From Fibrobacter sp. (lineage in GTDB: Bacteria; Fibrobacterota; Fibrobacteria; Fibrobacterales; Fibrobacteraceae), in contig JAGCPF010000012.1 in assembly GCA_017642335.1 (NCBI GenBank), positions 1 to 51,478 of the forward strand: 51,478 nt of DNA, in the 5' to 3' direction. Positions 15,429-23,070 of this stretch are shown in pieces. How positions within the stretch are numbered: position 1 is the first letter of the stretch; the number at the start of each line of letters is the position of its first letter. Under the pieces are notes generated by a model. The model searched no databases and was not told the DNA's origin. It worked only from the letters and a program-made list of their open reading frames with translations. A program made the position numbers and the translations under genes.

Positions 15429-16271
15429 TTACTTTAATGAGGATTCTTGTTTTTGAACTTTGTCTGTAAGCGGGAATAGTTGCATATTCAAGCGATATAC
15501 GCGATTGCCGCCTTTTTTGGCACTCGCAATAGAAATGATTCTCTTGCGACATTTTTCCAATTCTTTCAAGATCTCGGCATAGTCTTCGTCATCTATGCCC
15601 ATAGTGACCCCCGTAAAGTTGCGTTCATCTACAGGATACTTTTCAACAGCATCTTTTGCGAAACTGGCCATTTCCTTGTGCATCTCGCGGACAAGCACCG
15701 GCATGGCCGCAACAGACATCTGTAACGAACGGTCCACCTGTTCATACACATTGTCGGCCGTCTTTTTAAGGAATTTCGCCCGAGTCAGGAACGCAAGCGC
15801 ATTGCGAACCTCTTCTGCCGAAAAAGCATTGCCGCAAGCCCTGGCAATATCGAGGGGTTTTGCGCCCGGCATCATGGGAGCCAGTTCGCGCAGTACCGGG
15901 AATTTCCAAGACTCGTAGAAAGACATCGATTCGCCTTCCAGAACACGGACTTTGCGAGCACACGCGATTTCCTTCATTTCGGTATAGGCAGCCTTTTTGT
16001 CGGCATCCTTTTTGGCTTGACCAAACTTCACCAGCTGTCGAAAATACTCGCGTTCGGCCCCCACAAGGTCCATGGCATCAGCGGCACGTTCAACCCCAGT
16101 TTTAGAAAGGCCACTCTTGCCTTCGCACACCAACTTCATATAGTTAGGCGAAGTGAACCCACCCTTCTTAGTAAAATCACGCCAGGAAAAAGCGGAAGTC
16201 TGCTTTTTCCATCGGTAATAGTCGTTCATAAACGAACGATAGTCCTCATATTCAATTACGGATTTCATCAT
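15429..16271 (-). CDS. TIGR02147-family protein, putative transcription regulator (copy 2)
   Basis: 280 residues (or 279 from the second ATG, 16268). Collinear with copy 1 over the full length: EYEDYRSFMNDYY, the helix-turn-helix-like FSWRDFTKKGGFTSPNYMKLV, ELAPMMPGAKP, and a C-terminal NRVYRLNMQLFPLTDK matching NQVYRINFQFFPCTNK. It is first in a two-gene operon with the lipoprotein gene, 11 bases apart. TATATT ends six bases before ATG 16271, in the same context (TTTAGGG before ATG) as copy 3, and no well-spaced Shine-Dalgarno sequence is seen. Regulation is inferred from the family and the helix-turn-helix; a target is not known. Confidence 0.85.
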   Translation of the reverse strand: MMKSVIEYEDYRSFMNDYYRWKKQTSAFSWRDFTKKGGFTSPNYMKLVCEGKSGLSKTGVERAADAMDLVGAEREYFRQLVKFGQAKKDADKKAAYTEMKEIACARKVRVLEGESMSFYESWKFPVLRELAPMMPGAKPLDIARACGNAFSAEEVRNALAFLTRAKFLKKTADNVYEQVDRSLQMSVAAMPVLVREMHKEMASFAKDAVEKYPVDERNFTGVTMGIDDEDYAEILKELEKCRKRIISIASAKKGGNRVYRLNMQLFPLTDKVQKQESSLK

Positions 16272-16277
16272 ACCCTA

Positions 16278-16365
16278 AATATATCTCACGTCCATTCGCA
16301 TGGAATCGAATTTTTATACAAAAAACGCGTTTTTCATTTAAATTGTATAATTTTACGTATAATTT
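16278..16365. promoter_or_regulatory. Promoter and possible operators of TIGR02147 copy 2 / dusA intergenic region
   Basis: On the minus strand TATATT at 16283-16278 is a -10-like box ending six bases before the copy 2 ATG; no clear -35 box precedes it. TTATACAAAAAA (16314-16325) matches the copy 1 upstream motif at nearly the same distance from ATG. AAAAACGCGTTTTT (16321-16334) is a 14-bp perfect palindrome, and GTATAATTT occurs twice (16345-16353, 16357-16365) with a 12-bp period. The region is AT-rich, so some matches may be chance. Confidence 0.35.
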
Positions 16366-16430
16366 CAAAAAATCACAAATTCATTATACACTCTAGCAGG
16401 CACAACATGATTTTTTCTACATTTGCCCGC

Positions 16431-17459
16431 ATGAATCTGGACCACTGCCGCCGTCTTTCCATCGCGCCGATGCTCGACTGCACCGACCGTCACGAGCGCT
16501 ATTTTTTGCGTCTGCTTTCGCGGAACGTTCTGCTCTACAGCGAGATGGTCGTAGCAAGCGGGCTACTGCATTGTGAAAACACCGACATGTTCCTCGGACA
16601 CGAACCGCTTGAACAGCCCGCAGTGTTACAGCTCGGAGGCAGCAACCCAATAGATCTCGCTCGCGCTTCCAAACTCGTGGAAGCCGCGGGGTTCCAGGAA
16701 GTGAACCTGAACTGCGGATGCCCTTCGGACCGCGTACAGAACGGGAACTTCGGCGCATGCCTCATGAAGGACAAGAACATCGTCGTCGACTGTTTCAAGG
16801 CCATGCAGGATGCGGTGAGCATCCCCGTGTCCATCAAGTGCCGCATCGGGGTCGACGAGTTCGACAGCTGGGAATTCTTCACTGATTTTATACAAACTAT
16901 CCGCAATGCAGGTTGCAAAGTTTTCATCATCCATGCGCGCAAGGCGTGGCTCCAGGGACTCAGTCCCAAGGAGAACCGCGAGGTCCCGCCACTGCACTAC
17001 GATTTTGTCCACCGCCTCAAGGCCGAGATGCCGGACCTGAACATCAGCATCAACGGCGGTATCAAGACGCTCGACCAGGTGCAGGAGCAACTGCAGGACC
17101 TGGACGGCGTGATGGTCGGCCGCGAGGCCTACGAGAACCCGTGGTTCCTGCACGACGCCGACGAGCGCATTTTCGGCGACATCCGCCCCGAAAGCGACAA
17201 TCCCGCCGATATTATCGCAGGGAAAGCACGCCCCGCGACCCGGAAAGCGCTCCTGGAAGCCTACCTCCCCTACGTAGAAAAGCAGACCGCCGACGGATGC
17301 CCCGCCACCATCCTCGTGAAGCACCTCTACGGGCTGTTCGCCGGACTCCCCGGTGCCCGCAGGTACCGCCAAATGCTCAGCAACGAGTCCCCCAAGGCAA
17401 GGGGCCGCGGAGAAGCCGTCGCCCTCATCCGCCAGGCGATGGACCAGGTAAAAGAATAA
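16431..17459 (+). CDS. dusA: tRNA-dihydrouridine synthase A
   Basis: 342 residues from ATG 16431. It reduces uridines in the tRNA D-loop (U20/U20a in the DusA class) with FMN and NADPH. The N-terminus LSIAPMLDCTDRHERYF, the LQLGGS segment and NLNCGCPSDRVQNGNFGACLM with catalytic Cys97 are DusA signatures. HARKAWLQGLSPKENREVPPL is the DusA-specific loop. An in-frame ATG at 16407 has a weak AGCAGG site and would add eight residues; the shorter start fits the family better, and TACATTTG (16418-16425) sits immediately before it. A much longer open frame upstream runs antisense to copy 2 and is not coding. A second Dus gene lies at 42450-43664. Confidence 0.92.
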   Translation: MNLDHCRRLSIAPMLDCTDRHERYFLRLLSRNVLLYSEMVVASGLLHCENTDMFLGHEPLEQPAVLQLGGSNPIDLARASKLVEAAGFQEVNLNCGCPSDRVQNGNFGACLMKDKNIVVDCFKAMQDAVSIPVSIKCRIGVDEFDSWEFFTDFIQTIRNAGCKVFIIHARKAWLQGLSPKENREVPPLHYDFVHRLKAEMPDLNISINGGIKTLDQVQEQLQDLDGVMVGREAYENPWFLHDADERIFGDIRPESDNPADIIAGKARPATRKALLEAYLPYVEKQTADGCPATILVKHLYGLFAGLPGARRYRQMLSNESPKARGRGEAVALIRQAMDQVKE

Positions 17460-17499
17460 AAACGGGCCAAAAAAGGGGTTTTTAGGGGGGCTTTCCCCC

Positions 17500-17528
17500 T
17501 TGACAAAACGGCCAAATTTTTCTCTATT
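17500..17528 (+). promoter_or_regulatory. Promoter of the 31-residue basic protein gene
   Basis: A perfect -35 box TTGACA (17500-17505), a 17-base spacer and TCTATT (17523-17528) lie about 40 bases upstream of the ATG. This strong housekeeping-type promoter supports high expression. Confidence 0.65.
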
Positions 17529-17570
17529 TGGGAGCACAATTTTCAGTTTAACCTTTAACGGAGATACAAC

Positions 17571-17666
17571 ATGCCTTGCGGAAAGAAAAGAAAGCGCAGG
17601 AAGATTGCGACCCACAAGCGTAAAAAACGCCGTCGTCGTGACCGCCAGAAAAAGAAACTTCGCTAA
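17571..17666 (+). CDS. Small basic ribosomal-type protein (AURKAIP1/COX24-like, mS38/bS22 type)
   Basis: 31 residues: begins MPCGKKRKRRKIATHKRKKR and ends with KKKLR. It is almost entirely Lys/Arg. The pattern GKKRKR-x-K-x-ATHKRKKR matches the short proteins annotated in Bacteroidota as AURKAIP1/COX24-domain proteins, homologous to the mitochondrial small-subunit protein mS38. It is probably a small-subunit ribosomal protein. The ATG follows GGAGATACAAC, and the gene has its own strong promoter and terminator. It is short enough to be missed by automated calling. Confidence 0.85.
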   Translation: MPCGKKRKRRKIATHKRKKRRRRDRQKKKLR

Positions 17667-17701
17667 TATCCGTTAGCATTTTCTTGTAATTTCCTGAAAA
17701 G

Positions 17702-17729
17702 CGGAGTGCGAAAAACACTCCGTTTTTTT
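17702..17729 (+). terminator. Terminator of the small basic protein gene
   Basis: CGGAGTG (17702-17708) pairs with CACTCCG (17716-17722), loop CGAAAAA, followed by seven Ts. Confidence 0.9.
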
Positions 17730-17774
17730 CTGTTTATAGTCGACAACGCCTATCCACGGACCCCGGTCAAAACA

Positions 17775-19934
17775 ATGATCCTCACCGGCAGCATAAAGAC
17801 AATCACCTTCCACAATCCGCAGAACGGATTCACGGTCATGCGACTGACGGACGCCGAGACCCAAAAGGTCGTGGTGGTCACCGGGAATTTCCCGGAGCTT
17901 TCGACGGGGGAATCGCTGAAACTCACAGGGGATTGGGGTCGGCACCCGAAATTCGGGCCGCAGTTCGTATGCACCGGGTTCGAAATCCTCGCACCTGAGG
18001 ACAGCAGCATCGAGTCTTACCTCTCTAGCGGGCTTTTTCCGGGAATCGGCCCCAAGACGGCAGCCAGCATCGTTGCCGTTTTCGGGGACAGGACCGCCGA
18101 CATCCTCGACAACGAGCCGGACACATTCCGCAAAACTAAAATCAAGGGACTGACCACAAAGAAGGCCGAACTTTTCCTCGCCCGCTGGCAGGAGAACCGC
18201 CACAGCAGGGAAACCATGCTGTTCCTGTACCAGCACGACATTACCGGGAGCATAGCCAAGAAGCTTTGGACCAAGTACGGCCAGGACACCATCCGCCGCA
18301 TCAAGGACAACCCCTACATGCTCTGCGAGGACGTCTACGGCATCGGCTTTGTCAAGGCGGACGAAATCGCGACCAAGATAGGCTTCCCGAAAGATAGCCC
18401 CGTCAGGCTGGAAGCGGCCATCCTCTACACCTTGCAGGAATCGACAAGCGACGGGCACGTTTTCCTCCCCAAGGGAGCACTCCTAGAACGCACGGCCAAG
18501 AACCTGCGCCTCACCTACGAAGACGAGGACGCCTACAACACCATCCTGGAGAAGTTCGAGGAACTCTGCGGCAGGGAACGCATCAAGCGCGTTGACGACG
18601 ACTGTTTCTACCCGCCCATCTTCCGCGCCGAACAGAACATCGCGGACAACATCCTCCTGCGCCTGCAAGGGAACCAGTTGCCCATTGACGGTTTCGAAAA
18701 CAAGCTGATAGACTGGGAACGCGAGCACAAGTTCGCATTCGACCCCATACAGCGGCAGGCCATATCGATGGCAATTTCGTACAAGATTAGCGTCATCACT
18801 GGCGGACCGGGCACAGGCAAGACGACAATTCTCAAGGGAATTTTGCACCTCGCCCGAAAAATGGGCGAAAAGATACGCCTTGCCGCCCCCACGGGGCGCG
18901 CAGCCAAACGCATGAGCGAATGCAGCGGCGAAGACGCCTGCACCATCCACCGTCTGCTCGAGGTGGACCCCATCACAGGCAAGTTCAACAAGGATATCGG
19001 CAACCAGTTGGAATGCGATTTGCTCGTCATCGACGAATTCAGCATGGTCGATACATGGCTTGCCGCAGCCATTCTCGAAGCGACACCGCTGAGGACCCGC
19101 ATTGTATTCATCGGGGATGCAAACCAGCTGCCGAGCGTGGGCCCGGGCAACGTGCTCAACGATTTGCTCCAATGCCCGCAAATCCCGAACATCCGCTTGC
19201 AGCACATCTTTAGGCAATCCGGCGGCAACGACATCGCCGACAAGGCCGCCAAAATCAACCAAGGCATCACGCCAGCGCCAATCGACGGACCGAACTTCCA
19301 CTTTATCCCCTTCGAAACACCGGAGCAGGCAAGGGAGATTGTCCGGGAACTGCTCGCTAGCGGCGTCCGCAGCAAAATCAACGTCGACCTGAAAACCGAA
19401 ATGCAGTTGCTCACCCCGATGCGCAAGGGGCCGCTCGGCACGTTCGAGCTCAACACCTTTTTACAAGACATCCTCAACCCGGAAAGGACCCCGACAAGGG
19501 CCGGAGTCGAACGCCACAGAATCGCCGGAGTCCGCTGGAGCGAAGGCGACCGCGTGATGCAAGTCCGCAACAACTACGACAAGAACGTCTTCAACGGCGA
19601 CACGGGAATCATTTACCGGATCAGCAAGAATACAAACAAGGTAACTGTATTCTTTGAAGACAGGACCGTGGAATACGAGAGCGACGAAATGGACCAGCTC
19701 GCCCTCGCCTACGCCTGCACCATTCACAAGAGCCAGGGCAGCGAATACCCCGCCGTCATCGTGGTTCTCGATTCCAGCCACTACATGATGCTACAGCGGA
19801 ATCTCATCTACACAGCCATCACGCGAGCTAAAGGGCACGTGTGGGTGCTGTCGGCACCAGGAGCATTCCACCAGGCCGTGCGCAACAACCGCAGCACAAA
19901 GCGGTACACAAGACTCAAAGAAAGGCTGGGGTGA
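17775..19934 (+). CDS. recD2: RecD2-type ATP-dependent DNA helicase
   Basis: 719 residues from ATG 17775. RecD2 proteins are 5'-3' superfamily 1B helicases that act without RecBC. The N-terminal domain (1-330) has the OB-like start and helix-hairpin-helix motifs (GLFPGIGPKTAASIV, 87-101; DVYGIGFVKADEIA, 186-199). The helicase core has Walker A GGPGTGKT (343-350), Walker B VIDEFSMVD (418-426), GDANQLPSVGPG (motif III region) and the C-terminal UvrD-like motifs LAYACTIHKSQGSEYPAV and YTAITRAK. All ATPase motifs are intact. The upstream open frame overlaps the previous terminator, so the internal ATG was chosen. The stop codon abuts a heptanucleotide repeat tract. Confidence 0.95.
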   Translation: MILTGSIKTITFHNPQNGFTVMRLTDAETQKVVVVTGNFPELSTGESLKLTGDWGRHPKFGPQFVCTGFEILAPEDSSIESYLSSGLFPGIGPKTAASIVAVFGDRTADILDNEPDTFRKTKIKGLTTKKAELFLARWQENRHSRETMLFLYQHDITGSIAKKLWTKYGQDTIRRIKDNPYMLCEDVYGIGFVKADEIATKIGFPKDSPVRLEAAILYTLQESTSDGHVFLPKGALLERTAKNLRLTYEDEDAYNTILEKFEELCGRERIKRVDDDCFYPPIFRAEQNIADNILLRLQGNQLPIDGFENKLIDWEREHKFAFDPIQRQAISMAISYKISVITGGPGTGKTTILKGILHLARKMGEKIRLAAPTGRAAKRMSECSGEDACTIHRLLEVDPITGKFNKDIGNQLECDLLVIDEFSMVDTWLAAAILEATPLRTRIVFIGDANQLPSVGPGNVLNDLLQCPQIPNIRLQHIFRQSGGNDIADKAAKINQGITPAPIDGPNFHFIPFETPEQAREIVRELLASGVRSKINVDLKTEMQLLTPMRKGPLGTFELNTFLQDILNPERTPTRAGVERHRIAGVRWSEGDRVMQVRNNYDKNVFNGDTGIIYRISKNTNKVTVFFEDRTVEYESDEMDQLALAYACTIHKSQGSEYPAVIVVLDSSHYMMLQRNLIYTAITRAKGHVWVLSAPGAFHQAVRNNRSTKRYTRLKERLG

Positions 19935-19963
19935 GGCTCGAGGCTCCAGGCTTGGGGCTCGAA
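19933..19963. repeat. Heptanucleotide tandem repeat tract A (GAGGCTC type)
   Basis: GAGGCTC, GAGGCTC, CAGGCTT, GGGGCTC and a partial GAA run in exact seven-base phase from 19933, starting inside the recD2 stop codon. Confidence 0.75.
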
Positions 19964-19971
19964 GATCGACT

Positions 19972-20439
19972 CTACTTGCAATATAGCCATGCCGGGGATT
20001 CGCACGGTTTATCCCAACATTCAAAAGAATCACATTGCTGCGTAATCATCACCAACTCATTATTGTAAAAAGCAAATGTGATTAAATCTCGGTTAAAATA
20101 AGAGATTTCTCCTTCAAGGATTCCCCACGCATAACGATCTCTTCTTTCCAAATTGTCGCCACCGATAAAGCCCAAATAGACCGTATCGTTTTTACTTTCC
20201 GCTCTGTAACACCAATAATTCACCGTTGAAAAAATTTCGTTTGTATCTAAATAATGTCTAGCTTGTTTATAGAAATCCACATACGATTTTTCAATTTTAA
20301 TCGGCAACTCATCATACGATGATTCGTAAGAACAAATTCCTGCGATAAAACACACAAGGCACAAGGCGATTATTCCAAGAACTTTCTTCAAGCTAAACTT
20401 AAAGAACAAAAACTTCTTTATCTTCGCACGCATGGACAT
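19972..20439 (-). CDS. Small single-pass membrane protein, unknown
   Basis: 155 residues. A Lys-rich start (MSMRAKIKKFLFFKFSLKK) precedes one hydrophobic segment (about 20-36, VLGIIALCLVCFIAGIC), followed by an extracytoplasmic domain with several cysteines (NYWCYRAESKND, QQCDSFECWDKPCES). It is probably an inner-membrane-anchored periplasmic protein. The gene is clearly more AT-rich than its neighbours, with Lys/Ile/Tyr-rich content, which may indicate recent acquisition. ATG 20439 or the ATG two codons later could be the start; neither has a good binding site. No family was recognised. It lies between two heptad repeat tracts. Confidence 0.65.
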   Translation of the reverse strand: MSMRAKIKKFLFFKFSLKKVLGIIALCLVCFIAGICSYESSYDELPIKIEKSYVDFYKQARHYLDTNEIFSTVNYWCYRAESKNDTVYLGFIGGDNLERRDRYAWGILEGEISYFNRDLITFAFYNNELVMITQQCDSFECWDKPCESPAWLYCK

Positions 20440-20476
20440 ATCTCTATATATACAAAAATCCCGCAGATTTCTCTAT

Positions 20477-20547
20477 GAGGTGCGAGGCTCGGGGCGCGAG
20501 GGAATAGCAATGAGCTATGAGCAGTGAGCGATGAGGTATGAGGAAAT
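20477..20547. repeat. Heptanucleotide tandem repeat tract B (GAGNNNN)
   Basis: Ten heptads in unbroken seven-base phase: GAGGTGC, GAGGCTC, GGGGCGC, GAGGGAA, TAGCAAT, GAGCTAT, GAGCAGT, GAGCGAT, GAGGTAT, GAGGAAA. It forms the left boundary of a hairpin cluster whose right boundary (20652-20665) carries heptads in inverted orientation. Confidence 0.8.
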
Positions 20548-20603
20548 GAAAAGGTGGTCCACATAATGGATCACCTTTTCAATATAAGCGTTTTTTTCAG
20601 CTC
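20548..20603. terminator. Long hairpin downstream of ilvE, probable terminator
   Basis: GAAAAGGTGGTCCA (20548-20561) pairs with TGGATCACCTTTTC (20567-20580), one G-U pair, loop CATAA. On the plus strand a T7 tract follows at 20591-20597. It could stop transcripts from either side. Confidence 0.5.
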
Positions 20604-20665
20604 AGAGCATTCCGTAGGAATGCGGTTTCACTGCTCAAAGGGCTGCAAGCCCGACCTCATCGCTC
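20604..20665. repeat. Modular small-hairpin cluster with inverted heptad end
   Basis: CATTCC-GTA-GGAATG and GGGCT-GCA-AGCCC are three-base-loop hairpins, each preceded by CTCAGAG or CTCAAAG. The cluster ends in CGACCTCATCGCTC, whose complement reads GAGCGAT-GAGGTCG, i.e. heptads on the other strand. Confidence 0.6.
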
Positions 20666-21700
20666 TTACACGTCGACCACTTCAGTCCAGCCGAACGGGT
20701 CTTCCGCTTCGCCGAACTGGATAGCGGTGTACTTGGTGAAGAGTTCCGTGCAGACCGGACCCGGGTTCGCGCCGTCACCGTAGGTGAACGTCTTGTTGGC
20801 AACCGGATCCACAATCTTCTTGATCGGGGTAATCACGGCGGCGGTACCGCATTCGGCGGTTTCTTCGAACTCGGCGAGTTCTTCGAACGGAACCTGACGG
20901 CGTTCCACCGTGTAGCCCAGGTATTCGGCCAGCTGCATCAAGCTCTTGTTGGTGATGGACGGCAAAATAGATTCAGACTTCGGAGTCACGTAGCTCTTGC
21001 CCTTGATGCCGAAGAAGTTTGCCGGACCGCATTCGTCGATGTACTTCTTTTCCTTCGCATCCAGGTAGATGGTGCTGGAATAGCCGAGCTTCTTGGCTTC
21101 GGCCAGAGACATCAAGCTAGCGGCATAGTTACCGCCGACCTTCACCGTACCCGTACCCTGCGGAGCGGCGCGGTCGTAGTTGCGGCTGATCATCATGTCG
21201 ACCGGCTTGAACCCGTCCTTGAAGTAGGGGCCCACCGGGCAGACGAAAATCATGAACAGGTATTCATCGGAGGGCTTCACGCCGACTTCCGGGCCCGTAC
21301 CGATGAGGAGCGGGCGGATGTAGAGCGTCGCACCGTAGCCATACGGCGGGACAAAGCGGGCGTTCAGCTTCACGGCCATCTTGACCATCTCGTGGAAGAG
21401 CTCCAGAGGAGGAGCGGCCATCAGCACGCGGTTAGCGGTATTCTGCATGCGCTTTGCATTTTCTTCCCAGCGGAAAATGCGGACCTTGCCGTCTTTACCG
21501 GTGTAGGCCTTGAGGCCGTCGAAACCTTCCTGGCCGTAGTGCAAGCAAGTTGCGGCCATGTGGATGCTGATATCCGTCGAAGAAGAAACTTCAATCTGAC
21601 CCCACTTGCCATTGCGGTAGTAGCAGCGGACATTGTAATCGGTATCAGTGTAACCGAAGGGGAGAGTCTTCCAATCGACATTGTTCAAATCAACTTGCAT
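20666..21700 (-). CDS. ilvE: Branched-chain amino acid aminotransferase
   Basis: 344 residues from ATG 21700, which follows AAAAGGTGAATATT; an in-frame GTG nine bases upstream is not used. It is a PLP enzyme of fold type IV that transfers the amino group between glutamate and 2-keto acids of Leu, Ile and Val. The PLP lysine is Lys187 in GTVKVGGNYAASL. EGFDGLKAY (58-66), YIRPLLIGTGPEVGV and the C-terminal ETAECGTAAVITP are conserved. It resembles the longer eukaryotic-type BCAT (KVGGNYA) rather than E. coli IlvE. It is monocistronic, with repeat islands downstream. No leader peptide or attenuator was seen. Confidence 0.95.
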   Translation of the reverse strand: MQVDLNNVDWKTLPFGYTDTDYNVRCYYRNGKWGQIEVSSSTDISIHMAATCLHYGQEGFDGLKAYTGKDGKVRIFRWEENAKRMQNTANRVLMAAPPLELFHEMVKMAVKLNARFVPPYGYGATLYIRPLLIGTGPEVGVKPSDEYLFMIFVCPVGPYFKDGFKPVDMMISRNYDRAAPQGTGTVKVGGNYAASLMSLAEAKKLGYSSTIYLDAKEKKYIDECGPANFFGIKGKSYVTPKSESILPSITNKSLMQLAEYLGYTVERRQVPFEELAEFEETAECGTAAVITPIKKIVDPVANKTFTYGDGANPGPVCTELFTKYTAIQFGEAEDPFGWTEVVDV

Positions 21701-21831
21701 AATATTCACCTTTTTTGCAGTTTGTGCATTTTTAAAGGTATCGTTCGGTACCGCACAGAAAAATACAATTATAAATGCGTTTTTGGCATCCCTTGTTCAA
21801 AAATCTTGCAAAAAAATTGCACCCTATTACA

Positions 21832-21900
21832 AAGGGGGAAGTCTCCCCCTGATTGCAGCCCCGGCTCCGCCGGGTCTTCCATCACCCCTTCGAGCGGGGG
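21832..21900. terminator. Hairpin cluster downstream of FISUMP lipoprotein 1
   Basis: AGGGGGA (21832-21838) pairs with TCCCCCT (21843-21849); on the minus strand TTTGTAAT follows, a weak terminator. Next to it CCCGGC-TCC-GCCGGG is another three-base-loop hairpin of the intergenic type. Confidence 0.45.
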
Positions 21901-21920
21901 CACCCCGCAACGCCCCGAAC

Positions 21921-22835
21921 TTATTCAGAGTCCTGGACGCAACGGACAGAGAATCCATTCAGCTTGTTGTAGTCGGCCAGCTTCGCAATACCATGGACGA
22001 AGCCCAAACCCATGGTGTACGCGAAGTCGCCAGCCTCCTCCGTAGAACACCAGAAGTCCACATATTCGCCTTCATTGGTATAACTCCCATCCACGTACCT
22101 GTAGCCAACAGGCAACGCAGCAAAGGAATAAGCATCAGTGCCATTGCCGCTATCGAACCAGCCACTTGTCGATTTTAGCATCTTATCCGCAGCTGATCGA
22201 CCACCGACTGCAGTGAAAAGAGCATTCCATTCTGATTTCGCAGGCAGGTGCCAGCCCTCAGGACAAATACCACGCACCGGATAAGTCGGCGAGCACTCCG
22301 ATTCCCAGCCGCAACCTTTGCCGTTCGTAGACCACTCGCCCACGCTGTCCATCGCGGCAGACCAGGTGTAAAGGCGACCGTATTTGACGCAATTAAGCGA
22401 ATCGTTCTTGTAGCACCAGCTATTGGAATCAGAAGAATTTTCATCATATAAATAGGGTACGCCGGTGTATGCGTAGTTCAAGTTCTCCGCCATCCAGGTT
22501 TGGGTACCTATAGTGACAGTCTTATAAGTCTGCCCATCTCGTTCATCCGTCATAGTCCCCTTAACTACCGTCAACGGGTCTACGTACCCTTCGGGGACAC
22601 TGCTACTGGACGAAGACTCCACAGAACTACTGCTGGGTTTAGTACTACTACTGGACACACTTGTCTCGCTATCGCTCGACTTCGCCTTCGAACTGCTCGA
22701 ATCGTCGCAGTCCTCGCAAGCAGACGAAGAATCCCCACTCGGGCGTGTCGCAAAATCGCTGCTGTCGTCGTCACCGCATGCAACCAGCACCGCCGCCACA
22801 AACACAAACAGCACGAGACTTGCAAACTTTTTCAT
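21921..22835 (-). CDS. FISUMP-domain (Fib_succ_major) lipoprotein 1
   Basis: 304 residues from ATG 22835, which follows GGGAGGAACCGTTT. Lipobox LVAC (Cys20) and a Ser/Asp-rich linker with poly-serine (about 25-85) lead to one FISUMP domain (about 90-304). The signature runs DERDGQTYKTVTIGTQTWMA, then GRLYTWSAAMD, CPEGWHLPAKSEWNALF, GNGTDAYSFAALPVGYR and a C-terminal GFSVRCVQDSE. This domain is the major paralogous family of F. succinogenes, resembles C-type-lectin-like folds and is found on exposed lipoproteins; the ligand is unknown. Cysteines in GCGWESECSPTYPVRGICPEG suggest disulfides. The next gene upstream is FISUMP lipoprotein 2, 235 bases away. Confidence 0.9.
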   Translation of the reverse strand: MKKFASLVLFVFVAAVLVACGDDDSSDFATRPSGDSSSACEDCDDSSSSKAKSSDSETSVSSSSTKPSSSSVESSSSSSVPEGYVDPLTVVKGTMTDERDGQTYKTVTIGTQTWMAENLNYAYTGVPYLYDENSSDSNSWCYKNDSLNCVKYGRLYTWSAAMDSVGEWSTNGKGCGWESECSPTYPVRGICPEGWHLPAKSEWNALFTAVGGRSAADKMLKSTSGWFDSGNGTDAYSFAALPVGYRYVDGSYTNEGEYVDFWCSTEEAGDFAYTMGLGFVHGIAKLADYNKLNGFSVRCVQDSE

Positions 22836-23010
22836 AAACGGTTCCTCCCAAAATAAACTCTTGCAAAATATAGACAAAGTCAACCTATGGCAATTTTCCG
22901 CCATTCATCATCTCGGGCATATTCCTATACCCTAATGCAGGAGAAAAAGCAATGTTAAGGGGGTATATTTTGCAAAAATTTTCAAATTTACACCATTAAG
23001 CCACATTTTC

Positions 23011-23057
23011 AAAAAAAAGAGCCATGACAACGGTCGCACAAGCAAGCTTGGCGGCCG
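23011..23057 (-). terminator. Possible terminator of FISUMP lipoprotein 2
   Basis: On the minus strand CGGCCGCCAAG pairs imperfectly with CTTGTGCGACCG (one bulge, one G-U), and a run of eight Ts begins 12 bases later. The distance weakens the call. Confidence 0.35.
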
Positions 23058-23070
23058 CATCGTCCCAGTC

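Noticed and set aside
16017..16430. Long N-terminal extension of dusA
   Set aside because: It runs antisense to TIGR02147 copy 2 and through the intergenic promoter region; DusA homologues start at the LSIAPMLD region.
17484..17500. AGGGGG / CCCCCT hairpin as the dusA terminator
   Set aside because: No T-tract follows; the next bases form the -35 box of the following promoter. It may attenuate, but evidence is too weak for a terminator call.
21701..21920. Attenuator, T-box or leader peptide upstream of ilvE
   Set aside because: No run of Leu/Val/Ile codons, T-box sequence or alternative terminator was seen; only AT-rich sequence and hairpins belonging to the neighbouring gene end.
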